Position numbers and translations under genes: made by a program
Part shown: positions 45,046 through 53,893 of the stretch, one piece after another
How the letters are laid out: each line of letters opens with the position of its first letter
Numbering within the stretch: position 1 is the first letter of the stretch
The notes under the pieces: model-generated
What the model saw: only the letters and a program-made list of their open reading frames with translations
Database searches by the model: none
Told to the model about the DNA's origin: nothing
Source: JAGVPT01 sp964439265
Lineage (GTDB): Bacteria; Bacteroidota; Ignavibacteria; UBA10030; UBA8401
Direction of reading: 5' to 3'
DNA: 64,000 nucleotides
NCBI GenBank assembly: GCA_964439265.1
Contig: CAYTOA010000018.1
Location: 8,216-72,215 of the forward strand

Positions 45046-46464
45046 TTGCGTACATACAATAAGACTCCCTATTCGCTCCAATGGGAAAAACGGACGATGA
45101 CGTCGGCACTCGGGAATGACACTTCTATGATCGAAAAAAGTGATGGACGCCCGATCTTAGTAAAAACGCGCGCGTCAATTCGCTCGATCCTTCTTTCCCC
45201 ATGGTACCTTCCTGCGATCATTACGCTTGCTTTTGCGGTCCGTCTTTGCTGGATAGTGGTATTCGATCCTAAACCCGTGAGCGATTTTTCCTTCTACTTC
45301 CAGTGTGCAGAATCTATTGCAAGAGGTTTTGGTTATGTTAAACACGGCGGCTTCGCCACTGCGTACTTCCCGGTCGGTTATTCACTGTTCCTGGGAACGC
45401 TCTTTTGGGTAACCGGGATTTCGATCGCGACAGCACAGACCGCGAATCTTGTTCTCTCTGTGGTATCGCTCGTGCTCGTCTATTGGATAGCTCGGGAGCT
45501 CTTCACATCAGAGTTAACAGGAAGGCTTTCCATTCTCCTCCTTGCCATCTATCCGAACAATATCGCCTATACACCTCTTCTCGGAGTGGAAGTCCTTCAT
45601 CTCTTCATGCTCCTGCTTGGAGTGGCAATTCTGCTGCCGTGCATCTCGAACAGCGAGAGATCCCGCACGGGCCGTTTGGTGATCGCAGGTTTAGTGTTTG
45701 GGCTTGCGACGCTTGTCAAAATGCAAACGCTCTTGCTTCCCGCGTTCATCCTTCTTCTGTTCCCGCAATTTTCTGGGGAACAGAGAAGCCTGAGCATTCG
45801 GTTGAAGATGATGGGAATTCTCTATGCCGTCATGATTGCGGTGTTAGCTCCCTGGATCGTTCGCAATTATATACTCTATGACGACCTTGTTCTTTCAAAC
45901 AACGACGGGCTGAATCTTTACATGGGAAATGGTCCTGAGGCGAACGGGACGTGGGTTGCTGTGCCCTGGTTTCCCCAGGACAACAACACGCAGGAGGAAT
46001 ACAAGCTCAATCAAACGGCAAGAAGAGAAGCATTCGGCTACATCAAAGATCATCCGTTCCGTACACTGACGCTCATTCCCGACAAGCTTATCGCTCTCTT
46101 AAGCCATGGTGATGGTGTTTACTGGAACATCGTTGGCACGCGAAGCAAATTTAAGGCGGGAGGAAGCATCTTGCGGCGCTCCGATCAAATCAATACGATC
46201 TATGAGATTGTCTTGTTGATTCTGTTCATCGCATCCCTTCTTTTTGGCATCTGGAAGAGACTGCAGCGCGGCAGAGGTCATGGCTGGCCGCTCTTGGGTA
46301 TTCTCGTGATAGCGTACTTCATCGTAATATATCTGGTATACTATGGGGCGGCGCGATATCACTTCCCGATATCTCCCTGGGCGATGATGTATTCTGCCGC
46401 CTTGCTCTCTGTGTTATTTGAAAGGGTTCCGCAGGCAAACCGAAGTGCTCTTCGCAGGGGATGA
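45046..46464 (+). CDS. GT39/ArnT-like membrane glycosyltransferase
   Basis: 472 residues with about ten membrane helices. The first lumenal loop has FDPKPVSDFSFYFQCAESIA and RGFGYVKHGGFATAYFPVGY, the acidic loop and GxGY/PPxY-type pattern of GT-C fold mannosyl- or aminoarabinosyl-transferases that use polyprenyl-phosphate sugars. The start TTG 45046 has AAGGA six nt upstream; ATG 45097 and 45127 are alternatives in the same frame and would still keep all helices. Substrate unknown, probably a lipid-linked sugar moved to an envelope target. It stands alone between repeats and the minus-strand signalling block. Confidence 0.8.
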   Translation: MRTYNKTPYSLQWEKRTMTSALGNDTSMIEKSDGRPILVKTRASIRSILLSPWYLPAIITLAFAVRLCWIVVFDPKPVSDFSFYFQCAESIARGFGYVKHGGFATAYFPVGYSLFLGTLFWVTGISIATAQTANLVLSVVSLVLVYWIARELFTSELTGRLSILLLAIYPNNIAYTPLLGVEVLHLFMLLLGVAILLPCISNSERSRTGRLVIAGLVFGLATLVKMQTLLLPAFILLLFPQFSGEQRSLSIRLKMMGILYAVMIAVLAPWIVRNYILYDDLVLSNNDGLNLYMGNGPEANGTWVAVPWFPQDNNTQEEYKLNQTARREAFGYIKDHPFRTLTLIPDKLIALLSHGDGVYWNIVGTRSKFKAGGSILRRSDQINTIYEIVLLILFIASLLFGIWKRLQRGRGHGWPLLGILVIAYFIVIYLVYYGAARYHFPISPWAMMYSAALLSVLFERVPQANRSALRRG

Positions 46465-46547
46465 GCGTGAGGTTCATCAAAGTTTGGGTTCCATTCAAAT
46501 CCTCCCGCCTTCCTCCGTCCGATGAAACGGCAGGCAACGGCATTGGA

Positions 46548-46916
46548 CTATTTCGTTGAGGGCTTCACCATTCTTCTTACTGCTGTGAGCAGTTCATCGG
46601 GCGCAATTGGTTTTTCCAGATAGGCAACGCTGGGATCCATTTTCCAGGCGCCCGTCATCTGCGCCCTACCCGTCGCAAGAATGACCGGGATATTCTCAGT
46701 CGACTTGTCTCCCCGTAGGAATTCGAAGAGCATGAATCCATTGATATTTTCCATCATGATATCGCTGATGACGAGGTCGGGCAATTTGTCCCGTGCAATC
46801 TCGAGCGCGGTCTCACCATTTGCCGCCTCCAGGACGATGAAATCCTCGACGGATAAGATTCTCTTCATCAGAGTCCTGGTTTCTGCATCGTCATCCACGA
46901 TAAGGACTTTTTTCAT
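46548..46916 (-). CDS. Stand-alone receiver-domain response regulator
   Basis: 122 residues, receiver domain only: acidic pocket in MKKVLIVDDDAETR, phosphorylation Asp52 in LVISDIMMENING, Thr in ILATGRAQ and Lys in EKPIAP. No output domain, so it acts through protein contact or as a phosphate shuttle. It is the last gene of a minus-strand unit beginning with the hybrid kinase at 49430; the gap to the preceding receiver gene is 59 nt. A GAAAA stretch precedes the ATG. Confidence 0.9.
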   Translation of the reverse strand: MKKVLIVDDDAETRTLMKRILSVEDFIVLEAANGETALEIARDKLPDLVISDIMMENINGFMLFEFLRGDKSTENIPVILATGRAQMTGAWKMDPSVAYLEKPIAPDELLTAVRRMVKPSTK

Positions 46917-46975
46917 GCTTCGGTGTTTTCCTTTTGCGTGAGAGCTGTGAATATTAAGGTCTCATGGCAACGGAA

Positions 46976-47344
46976 TTACTTCGTGTTGATCAAGCGGTTT
47001 ATCATCTCGATCAATTTCTCAAACTCGACCGGTTTTGTAGCGTATTCATCGCAGCCTGCCTTGAGAGCCTTATCTCTGTCGCCCACCATTGCATGCGCAG
47101 TTAATCCGACGACGGGAATCCGGCTCACGTTCGGATCGTTTTTTATTTGCCGGGTCGCATCCCAGCCGTCCACGATCGGCAGACTCATATCCATAAGAAC
47201 GAGGTCCGGGTTCTCTGAATGTGTCAGGTCGATACCTTGCTGCCCGTCGACCGCCGTAATGATGGTATACCCGCGCCGTCGAAGCCTGCGGACCATCATG
47301 TCCCGATTGATGTCATTATCTTCTACGACGAGTATTTTAGCCAT
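46976..47344 (-). CDS. Stand-alone receiver-domain response regulator
   Basis: 122 residues: MAKILVVEDNDINRDMMVRR, phosphorylation Asp52 in LVLMDMSLPIVDG, VGLTAHAMVGDRDKALKAGC and TKPVEF. The VEDNDINRDMM and AHAM patterns resemble receivers of hybrid kinases and DivK-like single-domain regulators. It overlaps the hybrid kinase stop by 8 nt and so is probably translated with it, the expected phosphate acceptor. Confidence 0.92.
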   Translation of the reverse strand: MAKILVVEDNDINRDMMVRRLRRRGYTIITAVDGQQGIDLTHSENPDLVLMDMSLPIVDGWDATRQIKNDPNVSRIPVVGLTAHAMVGDRDKALKAGCDEYATKPVEFEKLIEMINRLINTK

Positions 47345-49430
47345 TTGACTTTTCCGGAGGAGTTACGTGTTGTGCGATGAGCTGGGGAATGAGCAAGGAA
47401 AGCTGCCTCAGAAGTTTTTCCGGAGTGAAATCGCCTTTCTGAATGACTTTCCTGACTATTCCGTTTAATTGCTGCCGTTCTTCCGCCATGAGTTCTTTTG
47501 AGGTTATTATTGCCACCGGAATGTGTTTCCACTCCGTTCTATTCTGAAAGATGGAGAGGAATTCGAACCCATCCATCACTGGCATCATGAGGTCGAGGAA
47601 AATGAGGCACGGAGCTTCGACCTCGAGCATCTCGAGCGCTGATTTTCCATTCTCTGCCGTTCGCACGAGCCATCCCGCTTTCTGAATTGCGCGGGATGCC
47701 ATATCGCGAATGTCGGGGCTGTCATCAACCACAAGGACGTAATCGCGGGACGCCCGGTGTTTATATTTATCCAGCACCTGCAGGATCTTTTCCTTGCTCA
47801 CCGGTTTGACGAGATAGTCCGACGCCCCGATCGCGAGGCCGAAGCTTCTCTCATCCAGCATGGTATACATCACAACCGGGATCGACTTCAGCGCCGGCTC
47901 GTTCTTTATTTCATGGAGAACGGCCCATCCGTCTTTGTGGGGCATCATCACATCGAGAATGATCGCCATCGGGAGAATCTCTTTTGCGCGCTTGATCCCT
48001 TCGTCGCCGCTGGTAACGCATTCGACGAGATACCCTTCTTTGGACAAGTGCCGCGAAAGCAGATCACGGACACCCGTATCGTCGTCCACGACTAGAACCA
48101 CCGTGTTCGTGGGAATGGGTGCAGCCGGACTCTCTGTCGGGACAACCGCAGGCAGAGATGTTGCCTCCGCAATCTGGAGGACTTGGGGCAAGGTCACGGT
48201 AAAGGTGGTGCCTTTGTCCGGTACGCTGTCAATTTCGATCGATCCCCTCATCATGTCTGAAAAACGTTTGGAGATGGCAAGGCCAAGCCCCGTTCCTCCA
48301 TACTTCCTAGTCGTAGAGCTGTCCGCTTGTGAAAATTCTTTGAAGAGCTTCGATTTTTGATCCTCTGTAAGGCCGATGCCGGTATCCGCGACCTTCATCT
48401 CGATCACTGCCTCGTTGTCTCCGGAGGCCGGTATCGCAACAGCGCTCAGCGTTATCGTTCCGTTGAGAGTGAATTTAGAGGCGTTACTGATGAGGTTAAA
48501 GAGAATCTGCCGCACTTTGGTTTGGTCCAGGCGCACGATCGGGATATCGGGTGGAACGTTCACGAGAAGTGTGTTCTTGTTCTTTTCGAGGAGCGGCTGA
48601 ACTGTCGACGCTACCTCGCGAATGAGGTCACTAAGTTGAAATTCTTCAAGGTACAACTCCATTTTCCCCGCTTCAATCTTTGAAAGATCAAGAACTTCAT
48701 TGATCAGGTCGAGGAGGTTCTTGCCGGCCGTATGGATCCTGTCGATGTCGCTTCGATAACGCGTTTCACCGTGATCGCTCATTTCTTCAATGACCATTTC
48801 GCTGTATCCAATAATGGCGTTAAGAGGAGTGCGCAATTCGTGGGACATGCTTGCCAGGAATGCACTCTTCGTCTTGCTTGCATCCATCGCCAGGTCGCGT
48901 GCTGTTTTCAATTCAAGGTTCTGTTGCTCGATGATCGAAAGCTGCAGGCGCACTTGTTCTTCGGCGCGTCTGCGTTCGGTGATGTCGCGGCCAATGCCGA
49001 GAAGGCCGACGATTTTGCCTCGTTCATTCTTGAGGGGGAGCTTCGACGTGAGGAGCCAGCGTTTCGTACCGGCAACATTAACGGCGTATTCCTCTCGATT
49101 CAAGACCGGCGTGTCAGTTTGAATCACGCATTGGTCGTCCGCGCGAAATCCCTCTGCAACGTTTTTTGGAAAAAACGAAAAGTCGTCCTTGCCTATGACT
49201 TCTGCTTCGGTTTGGATTCCCATGTTGCGCAAATCGGCCCGGTTCGCCAGCGTCTTGCGATAGAGAGTATCTTTTGCGTAAATCCCGTCGGGAATGTTGT
49301 CAATCAACGTGCGGAGAAGAATGCGGTCCTGCAGGAGATTTTTTTTGATTGTCTCCGATCTTTTCAATCTCCGGCGTAATCCCTCCACTTCTTTCAATAA
49401 TTCCGATTTGCTTTTGTTCTTGTCAGTCAA
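47337..49430 (-). CDS. PAS hybrid histidine kinase with two receivers
   Basis: 697 residues, soluble. N-terminal coiled coil (1-38), PAS (40-155; LIDNIPDGIYAKDTLYRKTL to GIGRDITERRRAEEQ), HisKA with SAFLASMSHELRTPLNAIIG (His197), ATP-binding domain (GGTGLGLAISKRFSDMMRGS), then two receivers (VVLVVDDDTGVRD..ILDVMMPHKDG and YVLVVDDSPDIRD..FLDLMMPVMDG). The start is TTG 49430 with GGAG seven nt upstream; no nearby in-frame ATG exists. It is coupled by overlap to a single receiver gene downstream. The two receivers could give branched phosphate flow. Confidence 0.9.
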   Translation of the reverse strand: MTDKNKSKSELLKEVEGLRRRLKRSETIKKNLLQDRILLRTLIDNIPDGIYAKDTLYRKTLANRADLRNMGIQTEAEVIGKDDFSFFPKNVAEGFRADDQCVIQTDTPVLNREEYAVNVAGTKRWLLTSKLPLKNERGKIVGLLGIGRDITERRRAEEQVRLQLSIIEQQNLELKTARDLAMDASKTKSAFLASMSHELRTPLNAIIGYSEMVIEEMSDHGETRYRSDIDRIHTAGKNLLDLINEVLDLSKIEAGKMELYLEEFQLSDLIREVASTVQPLLEKNKNTLLVNVPPDIPIVRLDQTKVRQILFNLISNASKFTLNGTITLSAVAIPASGDNEAVIEMKVADTGIGLTEDQKSKLFKEFSQADSSTTRKYGGTGLGLAISKRFSDMMRGSIEIDSVPDKGTTFTVTLPQVLQIAEATSLPAVVPTESPAAPIPTNTVVLVVDDDTGVRDLLSRHLSKEGYLVECVTSGDEGIKRAKEILPMAIILDVMMPHKDGWAVLHEIKNEPALKSIPVVMYTMLDERSFGLAIGASDYLVKPVSKEKILQVLDKYKHRASRDYVLVVDDSPDIRDMASRAIQKAGWLVRTAENGKSALEMLEVEAPCLIFLDLMMPVMDGFEFLSIFQNRTEWKHIPVAIITSKELMAEERQQLNGIVRKVIQKGDFTPEKLLRQLSLLIPQLIAQHVTPPEKSNG

Positions 49431-49522
49431 TCGATGACTCCATTATTTTGATGGTAAGATTTAACACCCGCCGGCTCGCTTGCGCAGGGAGGAACTTCCG
49501 GACATTGAACAAGGCGTGCATT

Positions 49523-51217
49523 TCAGGTCAGCCTCCGCGTCACGCGCTGGACTTCGTCGATTGTCGTGATGCCCGCGATTGCTTTTTGCAGTCCGTCAAA
49601 ATGCATATCGCGGAATTTGTTCTCGATTGCCAGTTGGCGAAGTTTGGTTGTTGTGACCTCGCCGTAGATCACGTCGCGCATTTCTTCAGTGATGATGAAA
49701 ACCTCATGAATCGCCATCCTTCCTTTGTATCCAGTGCCGGTACAGAAGGAGCACCCCTTGCCTCTGAAAAGAGTCGTCCCGGCGGGCAGACCTGCGAGCC
49801 CAAACGATGCGAGCACTTCACTGTCGGGCAGATATTCCTCTTTGCATCGGGCACAGATTCTACGGACAAGACGCTGTGAGATAACGCCGATCACCGACGC
49901 GCTCACCCAAAATGATGCGATGCCGAGATTGACCATCCGCGAAATAGCGCCGATGGCGTCGTTGGTATGAAGCGTGCTGACGACGCGGTGGCCTGTCAGG
50001 GCAGCCTCGGTTGCGATCAGGCCCGTCTCTGCATCCCGTATTTCTCCGACGAGGATAATGTCTGGGTCCTGCCGCAGGACGGCTCGGAGCACCGACGCGA
50101 AAGTCAACCCGCGTTCCGGCATTACCTGGACCTGGTTGATGAGCGGAAGCTTATATTCCACGGGGTCCTCAACGGTCGTGACGTTGATGGAAATGTCTTT
50201 GATCTCGTTCAACGCGGAATACAAGGTTGTGGTTTTCCCGCTTCCGGTCGGCCCCGTTACCAGGATGATGCCGTTCGGGAGATTAAGCAGCGAGCGGAAC
50301 AACCGCAGATTATTCTTGGTGAAGCCAAGGTTGTCAAGATCGATCATCATGGACGATTTGCCGAGAAGGCGCATGACGATCTTTTCGCCGTTGAGAAGGG
50401 GAAGGCTGCTCACGCGTACGTCGAAGACGCGCTGTGCGAACTTTAGCGTAAATCTTCCGTCCTGCGCGATCGAGTGTTCGAACATATCCATGCCGGCCTT
50501 TGACTTGAGCACGGATGCCATCCCCTGATGGTAGGAGAGAGGAAACGAGATCTCCCGGTGCAGCATTCCGTCCACGCGAAAACGGATCATCAACTCGTCT
50601 TCCATCGGCTCCACGTGGATATCGCTTGCACCGGCCTTTGCGGCGCGAAGCAAAATTTCTTCTGTCAGCTCCGCTATCGTGGGATCGCCGGCACCCTCCA
50701 ACGCTTGATCCGACCCCTTCCGAATTTTAATGTCGTACTGCTCGAGCGGGAGGGAAGACTTGATCGACTGGATGCTGTCGATGGCGCCCCTGTATTTTTT
50801 CATCGCTGCATCAAAGTCGGAAAACGTTGTAAAGACCGGAAGCACCCGGTGCCCCGTGAGCTTCTGCAGGCGCATCACGGTCTGTTTCACCGGCGGGTCG
50901 ACGAAGGCCATCGTGAGTTCCAAACCGATAAGGAACACCGGGAGAACACGGAATTGAGCCATCTCTTCTTCGGTCAGCAACTGCTGGGGGGCGAGCTCGA
51001 TCTCGTTGGCAATTGACATCCGGGCAAAGTTGAATACTGCGGCCAAAGTATCCGCGACGATGTCCTCAGAGAGATTGAAAACTGAGGTAAGGGCGCGCGT
51101 AACACCTTTTTCACGCGCGATGGTCTCGAACGCCGGCCCTTTGACTTTAACCACCTCGCGGGTCAGGATGCCGCGCTCGACGAGAGCCTTGAGGAATCGT
51201 TCGTCTTCGATAGTCAT
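49523..51217 (-). CDS. GspE/PilB-type secretion or pilus assembly ATPase
   Basis: 564 residues: T2SSE N-terminal domain (about 1-140), then the hexameric ATPase with Walker A GPTGSGKT (322-329), Asp box TVEDPVEYKLPLINQVQV, Walker B DPDIILVGEIRDAET, His box TGHRVVSTLHTNDA, and a zinc knuckle of two CxxC pairs (Cys455/458, Cys489/492), as in PilB. It should drive pilus or pseudopilus assembly at the inner membrane. No PilC, PilM-Q, secretin or prepilin peptidase gene is in the window. It lies 11 nt after a zinc-ribbon gene and among receiver and kinase genes, suggesting regulated assembly. It may be assigned to type IV pili or type II secretion. Confidence 0.92.
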   Translation of the reverse strand: MTIEDERFLKALVERGILTREVVKVKGPAFETIAREKGVTRALTSVFNLSEDIVADTLAAVFNFARMSIANEIELAPQQLLTEEEMAQFRVLPVFLIGLELTMAFVDPPVKQTVMRLQKLTGHRVLPVFTTFSDFDAAMKKYRGAIDSIQSIKSSLPLEQYDIKIRKGSDQALEGAGDPTIAELTEEILLRAAKAGASDIHVEPMEDELMIRFRVDGMLHREISFPLSYHQGMASVLKSKAGMDMFEHSIAQDGRFTLKFAQRVFDVRVSSLPLLNGEKIVMRLLGKSSMMIDLDNLGFTKNNLRLFRSLLNLPNGIILVTGPTGSGKTTTLYSALNEIKDISINVTTVEDPVEYKLPLINQVQVMPERGLTFASVLRAVLRQDPDIILVGEIRDAETGLIATEAALTGHRVVSTLHTNDAIGAISRMVNLGIASFWVSASVIGVISQRLVRRICARCKEEYLPDSEVLASFGLAGLPAGTTLFRGKGCSFCTGTGYKGRMAIHEVFIITEEMRDVIYGEVTTTKLRQLAIENKFRDMHFDGLQKAIAGITTIDEVQRVTRRLT

Positions 51218-51228
51218 GATCTTGAATG

Positions 51229-51546
51229 CTATTTGAAAATTGAGTCGATGTCGCTTTGCGTCACCCTCTCCGAAGCGAGCTCCTCCGCACGCGCGAGCGT
51301 ACGAAGAGATATAAGCTCCTCGATCTCATCCGGTGCGTATTGCTTCACGGCTCCCGCTTCCGCCGGATGAGAGAACAAATGTGCGTTCGATGACGCGACG
51401 ATTGCTGTTCCGCAATCGCCGCAGTACTTGTCCTCAGCGCTTCCCATTTTACCGCAGCGCTTGCAAATTGCGCCCAGAGCAGTACCGCATGTTGTGCAGA
51501 ATCGCTTTTTGTCGTCATTGTTCGTTTTGCAGTTCGGGCATTCCAT
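51229..51546 (-). CDS. Double zinc-ribbon protein
   Basis: 105 residues. Two zinc ribbons: CPNCKTNNDDKKRFCTTCG (3-21) and CKRCGKMGSAEDKYCGDCG (28-46), then a linker and a helical tail (APDEIEELISLRTLARAEEL). There is no membrane segment. It is 11 nt upstream of the PilB-type ATPase gene and 3 nt downstream of a receiver gene, so all three are one transcription unit. The tail could be a partner-binding helix; the function is unknown. Confidence 0.85.
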   Translation of the reverse strand: MECPNCKTNNDDKKRFCTTCGTALGAICKRCGKMGSAEDKYCGDCGTAIVASSNAHLFSHPAEAGAVKQYAPDEIEELISLRTLARAEELASERVTQSDIDSIFK

Positions 51547-51549
51547 GGA

Positions 51550-51954
51550 TCATTCCTTTGTCACGGGCCGGCCGAGGAGTGCAAGGACCTTGAGCAGTAC
51601 CTCGTCGAACTTCTCGTTCTCGAACGGCTTCAGTAAATAATAACTCGCGCCGGCATCCTTGAACTGCATGACTTTTTCTTTTTCGGATAATGATGTTGTC
51701 ATGACGACGATCGCTCCCGGGTCGATTTTCTTTATTTCCCTGAGCGTGGTCAAACCGTCCATTTCCGGCATGATGGCGTCAAGAAATACGATATCTGGCC
51801 GCAGCGCCTTAAACCGTTGTATGCCTTCTGCGCCGTTGACGGCAAATTCAACCCGTGATAATCCGCTGCGCTGAAGAAGCCTTAGCAGCAGAATGCGGCT
51901 GTGGGGAGAATCGTCAATGACAAGCACCGAGTATGAAATTGGTGGGGCATTCAT
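51550..51954 (-). CDS. CheY-like single-domain response regulator
   Basis: 134 residues from ATG 51954 (MNAPPISYSVLVIDDSPHSR); the frame stays open to 51981. Phosphorylation Asp59 in IVFLDAIMPEMDG, VVMTTSLSEKEKV, Lys in LLKPFENEKF. The sequence is more CheY-like than the other receivers here. It opens the receiver / zinc-ribbon / PilB-type unit, so it may gate the ATPase in response to a kinase in the neighbourhood. Confidence 0.88.
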   Translation of the reverse strand: MNAPPISYSVLVIDDSPHSRILLLRLLQRSGLSRVEFAVNGAEGIQRFKALRPDIVFLDAIMPEMDGLTTLREIKKIDPGAIVVMTTSLSEKEKVMQFKDAGASYYLLKPFENEKFDEVLLKVLALLGRPVTKE

Positions 51955-52047
51955 ATGGATTCCAATGTGTCGAAGTTTCATAGTTGCGAAGCCGGCGACG
52001 AGCAGGTATACTTGTCACGCCGGCATTGCACTGTATGATCTTCTCTG

Positions 52048-52458
52048 TTAATTCAATTTAGTCGGCGACTGTCTCTGTGAAGTCACCGTCATGTCGTACG
52101 ATGGAAATGTACCGTCGCTCAACGCAGTCTTACCAATGCCGTGGAGAACGATTGTCATGGCCGATCCCGCTGTCTTGATCGAGTATGTCCCGTTAGGGTT
52201 GTTCATAAATGACGTGGACGCTAAATTGCCCAGGCCTGCTGCGTCTGCGGTAAGTCCGACAAATGAATTTCCGCCGCCAAGAGTTACCGGCTTGGCATAA
52301 AACTGCTGGGCTTTTGCAGCCAACGTTGTTAGGTCTGCGATCACTGAGCCGCGGTTCTGGTCCACAGCGTTATCCCGGAACATTGTGATACCGGCGGCTA
52401 CTGCGATTCCGACGATAATGACGCCGAGGATAATTAGAAGAAGCTGTTGCTATCCCAT
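52048..52458 (-). pseudogene. Pilin-like membrane-anchored protein with an amber codon at position 3
   Basis: A good ribosome site (GGGAGG) lies 6 nt before ATG 52458. Codons then read M-G-TAG-QQLLLIILGVIIVGIAVAAG, an N-terminal hydrophobic helix, followed by TMFRDNAVDQNRGSVIADL and a pilin-like body (VGLTADAAGLGNLASTSFMN, GTYSIKTAGSAMTIVLHGIG) to the stop at 52048. TAG occupies 52450-52452; CAG would restore a run of three Gln, the pattern MGQQQLLLI I recall from related small pilin-like proteins. No ATG, GTG or TTG lies between the TAG and ATG 52383, which would drop the helix. It is either a mutated gene, a consensus error or read-through. It lies in the PilB-type cluster. Confidence 0.65.
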
Positions 52459-52699
52459 TGAAACCTCCCGTTGTTATGAGTGAGGTGAATGATTGGATCT
52501 GTATTTGGTAATGAACTGTCTTTGTTCTTCTGTGTTCAACTGCAATGCTCTTATCGTACGTCACCACAGTCAGGTCCGGCAGCCGTTTCTTGCGGAAATA
52601 ATTTGCCGCGAAGAGCTGCCGCAAGCAGGCGTGAAATGTTGATTATCTGCATCACCCGCATATTTTCCTGGCTTGCCGTCCAACGAGCAAAAATGAAAA

Positions 52700-53857
52700 T
52701 TACCTTGTTTCAATCACCCCGGAGTCAAGGGGCCGGGTATCCGATGCCTTCAATAATCTTATCTTGACCGTTGTGCCTATCTTATCTGAGTTGCTGATCG
52801 TTAACCTCCCTCCATAGAGTTCGGCAAGCGACTTTACAATGGCGAGTCCGAGCCCTGCGCCTTGCTGTTCAAAATGGGGGCGTTCAAACTGCTGAAATGC
52901 GGTGACCGTATCGATTTGTTCGTTCGACATTCCGCGCCCTTCATCTCTAATTTTTATCGTCACTTCTCTGTCATCTTCCTCGCTCGATATCGATATCTTC
53001 GTTCCGGGTTCCGAGAATTTTATTGCGTTGTCGATGATCTCCTCGATGATCTTTGTCAGATGTGATGGAGAAATCTGCACCTGAGAGTCCGTAACCGAAA
53101 TTTCCATTGAATCGGCGCGCCCGTGCTTCGCTGCTTCCTGTGCCGCTGTTGACCCCACCAGTTCACGCAGCAGGGATACCGATTCCCTGCGCATTGCTGC
53201 AACGGTGCTTCGATTGTTCGTCCATAACTGTAATTCTCCGTAGAGAATCATGTTTTCCAATAAATGGTGAAGCCGCTGCGCCGATTTTGAAATCAGTTCG
53301 CCTGCCTCTTTCACTTCATCGGCAGTCAGATTGTTTTCCTCTATCAAGAACTGTGCACACCCGATGATGCTGTGCAGCGGAGTTCGAAATTCATGAGGCA
53401 GAGAACGTACAATACTTGTTTTGATGTCGTCATACTGCGATTCGAGATGCTTCTGGAATGACTTTGTTTTATCCAGTCTTGTCTTTATTGCATCCAGAAG
53501 GTCTGCCGATGAGAATGGTTTTATCAGATAGTCGTCCGCGCCGAGCTGCATCCCTTGCCGCACATCGCCGTTTGCAGAATTGCCAGTTATAAAAATAAAC
53601 GGTATCGCGCTGAATTCGGGATACTCTTTCAGTGTGCTCAGCAACGTACGGCCATCCATCTTCGGCATGTTAATGTCGCAAAGCACTAGGTCCGGATGAT
53701 GCAGTTTCACCGCGACCAATCCATCCAATCCATTCGCTGCCTCGATACTTTCATATCCCATGCTCTTGAGTGTAGCGGAAATCATCGTGCGGTAGACTTC
53801 TTCGTCGTCAATAATGAGGATCTTTTGCGGCGGGAAGTATGCTGCTGTCTGTGTCAT
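52700..53857 (-). CDS. Receiver-histidine kinase protein
   Basis: 385 residues: N-terminal receiver (Asp61 in LVLCDINMPKMDG, Lys in LIKPFSSADL), a helical linker, HisKA with RSLPHEFRTPLHSIIG (His155), and an ATP-binding domain (DEGRGMSNEQIDTV, GAGLGLAIVKSLAELYGG). It has no sensor domain, so it is probably controlled by phosphorylation of its own receiver. AAGGAA precedes the ATG. It starts 36 nt after the end of the nine-PAS kinase gene and is likely co-transcribed; the terminal receiver of that kinase or its His could be its input. Confidence 0.9.
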   Translation of the reverse strand: MTQTAAYFPPQKILIIDDEEVYRTMISATLKSMGYESIEAANGLDGLVAVKLHHPDLVLCDINMPKMDGRTLLSTLKEYPEFSAIPFIFITGNSANGDVRQGMQLGADDYLIKPFSSADLLDAIKTRLDKTKSFQKHLESQYDDIKTSIVRSLPHEFRTPLHSIIGCAQFLIEENNLTADEVKEAGELISKSAQRLHHLLENMILYGELQLWTNNRSTVAAMRRESVSLLRELVGSTAAQEAAKHGRADSMEISVTDSQVQISPSHLTKIIEEIIDNAIKFSEPGTKISISSEEDDREVTIKIRDEGRGMSNEQIDTVTAFQQFERPHFEQQGAGLGLAIVKSLAELYGGRLTISNSDKIGTTVKIRLLKASDTRPLDSGVIETR

Positions 53858-53893
53858 TGTGTATTCCTTGTCGAAGAGTTCCTTATGCCATGA

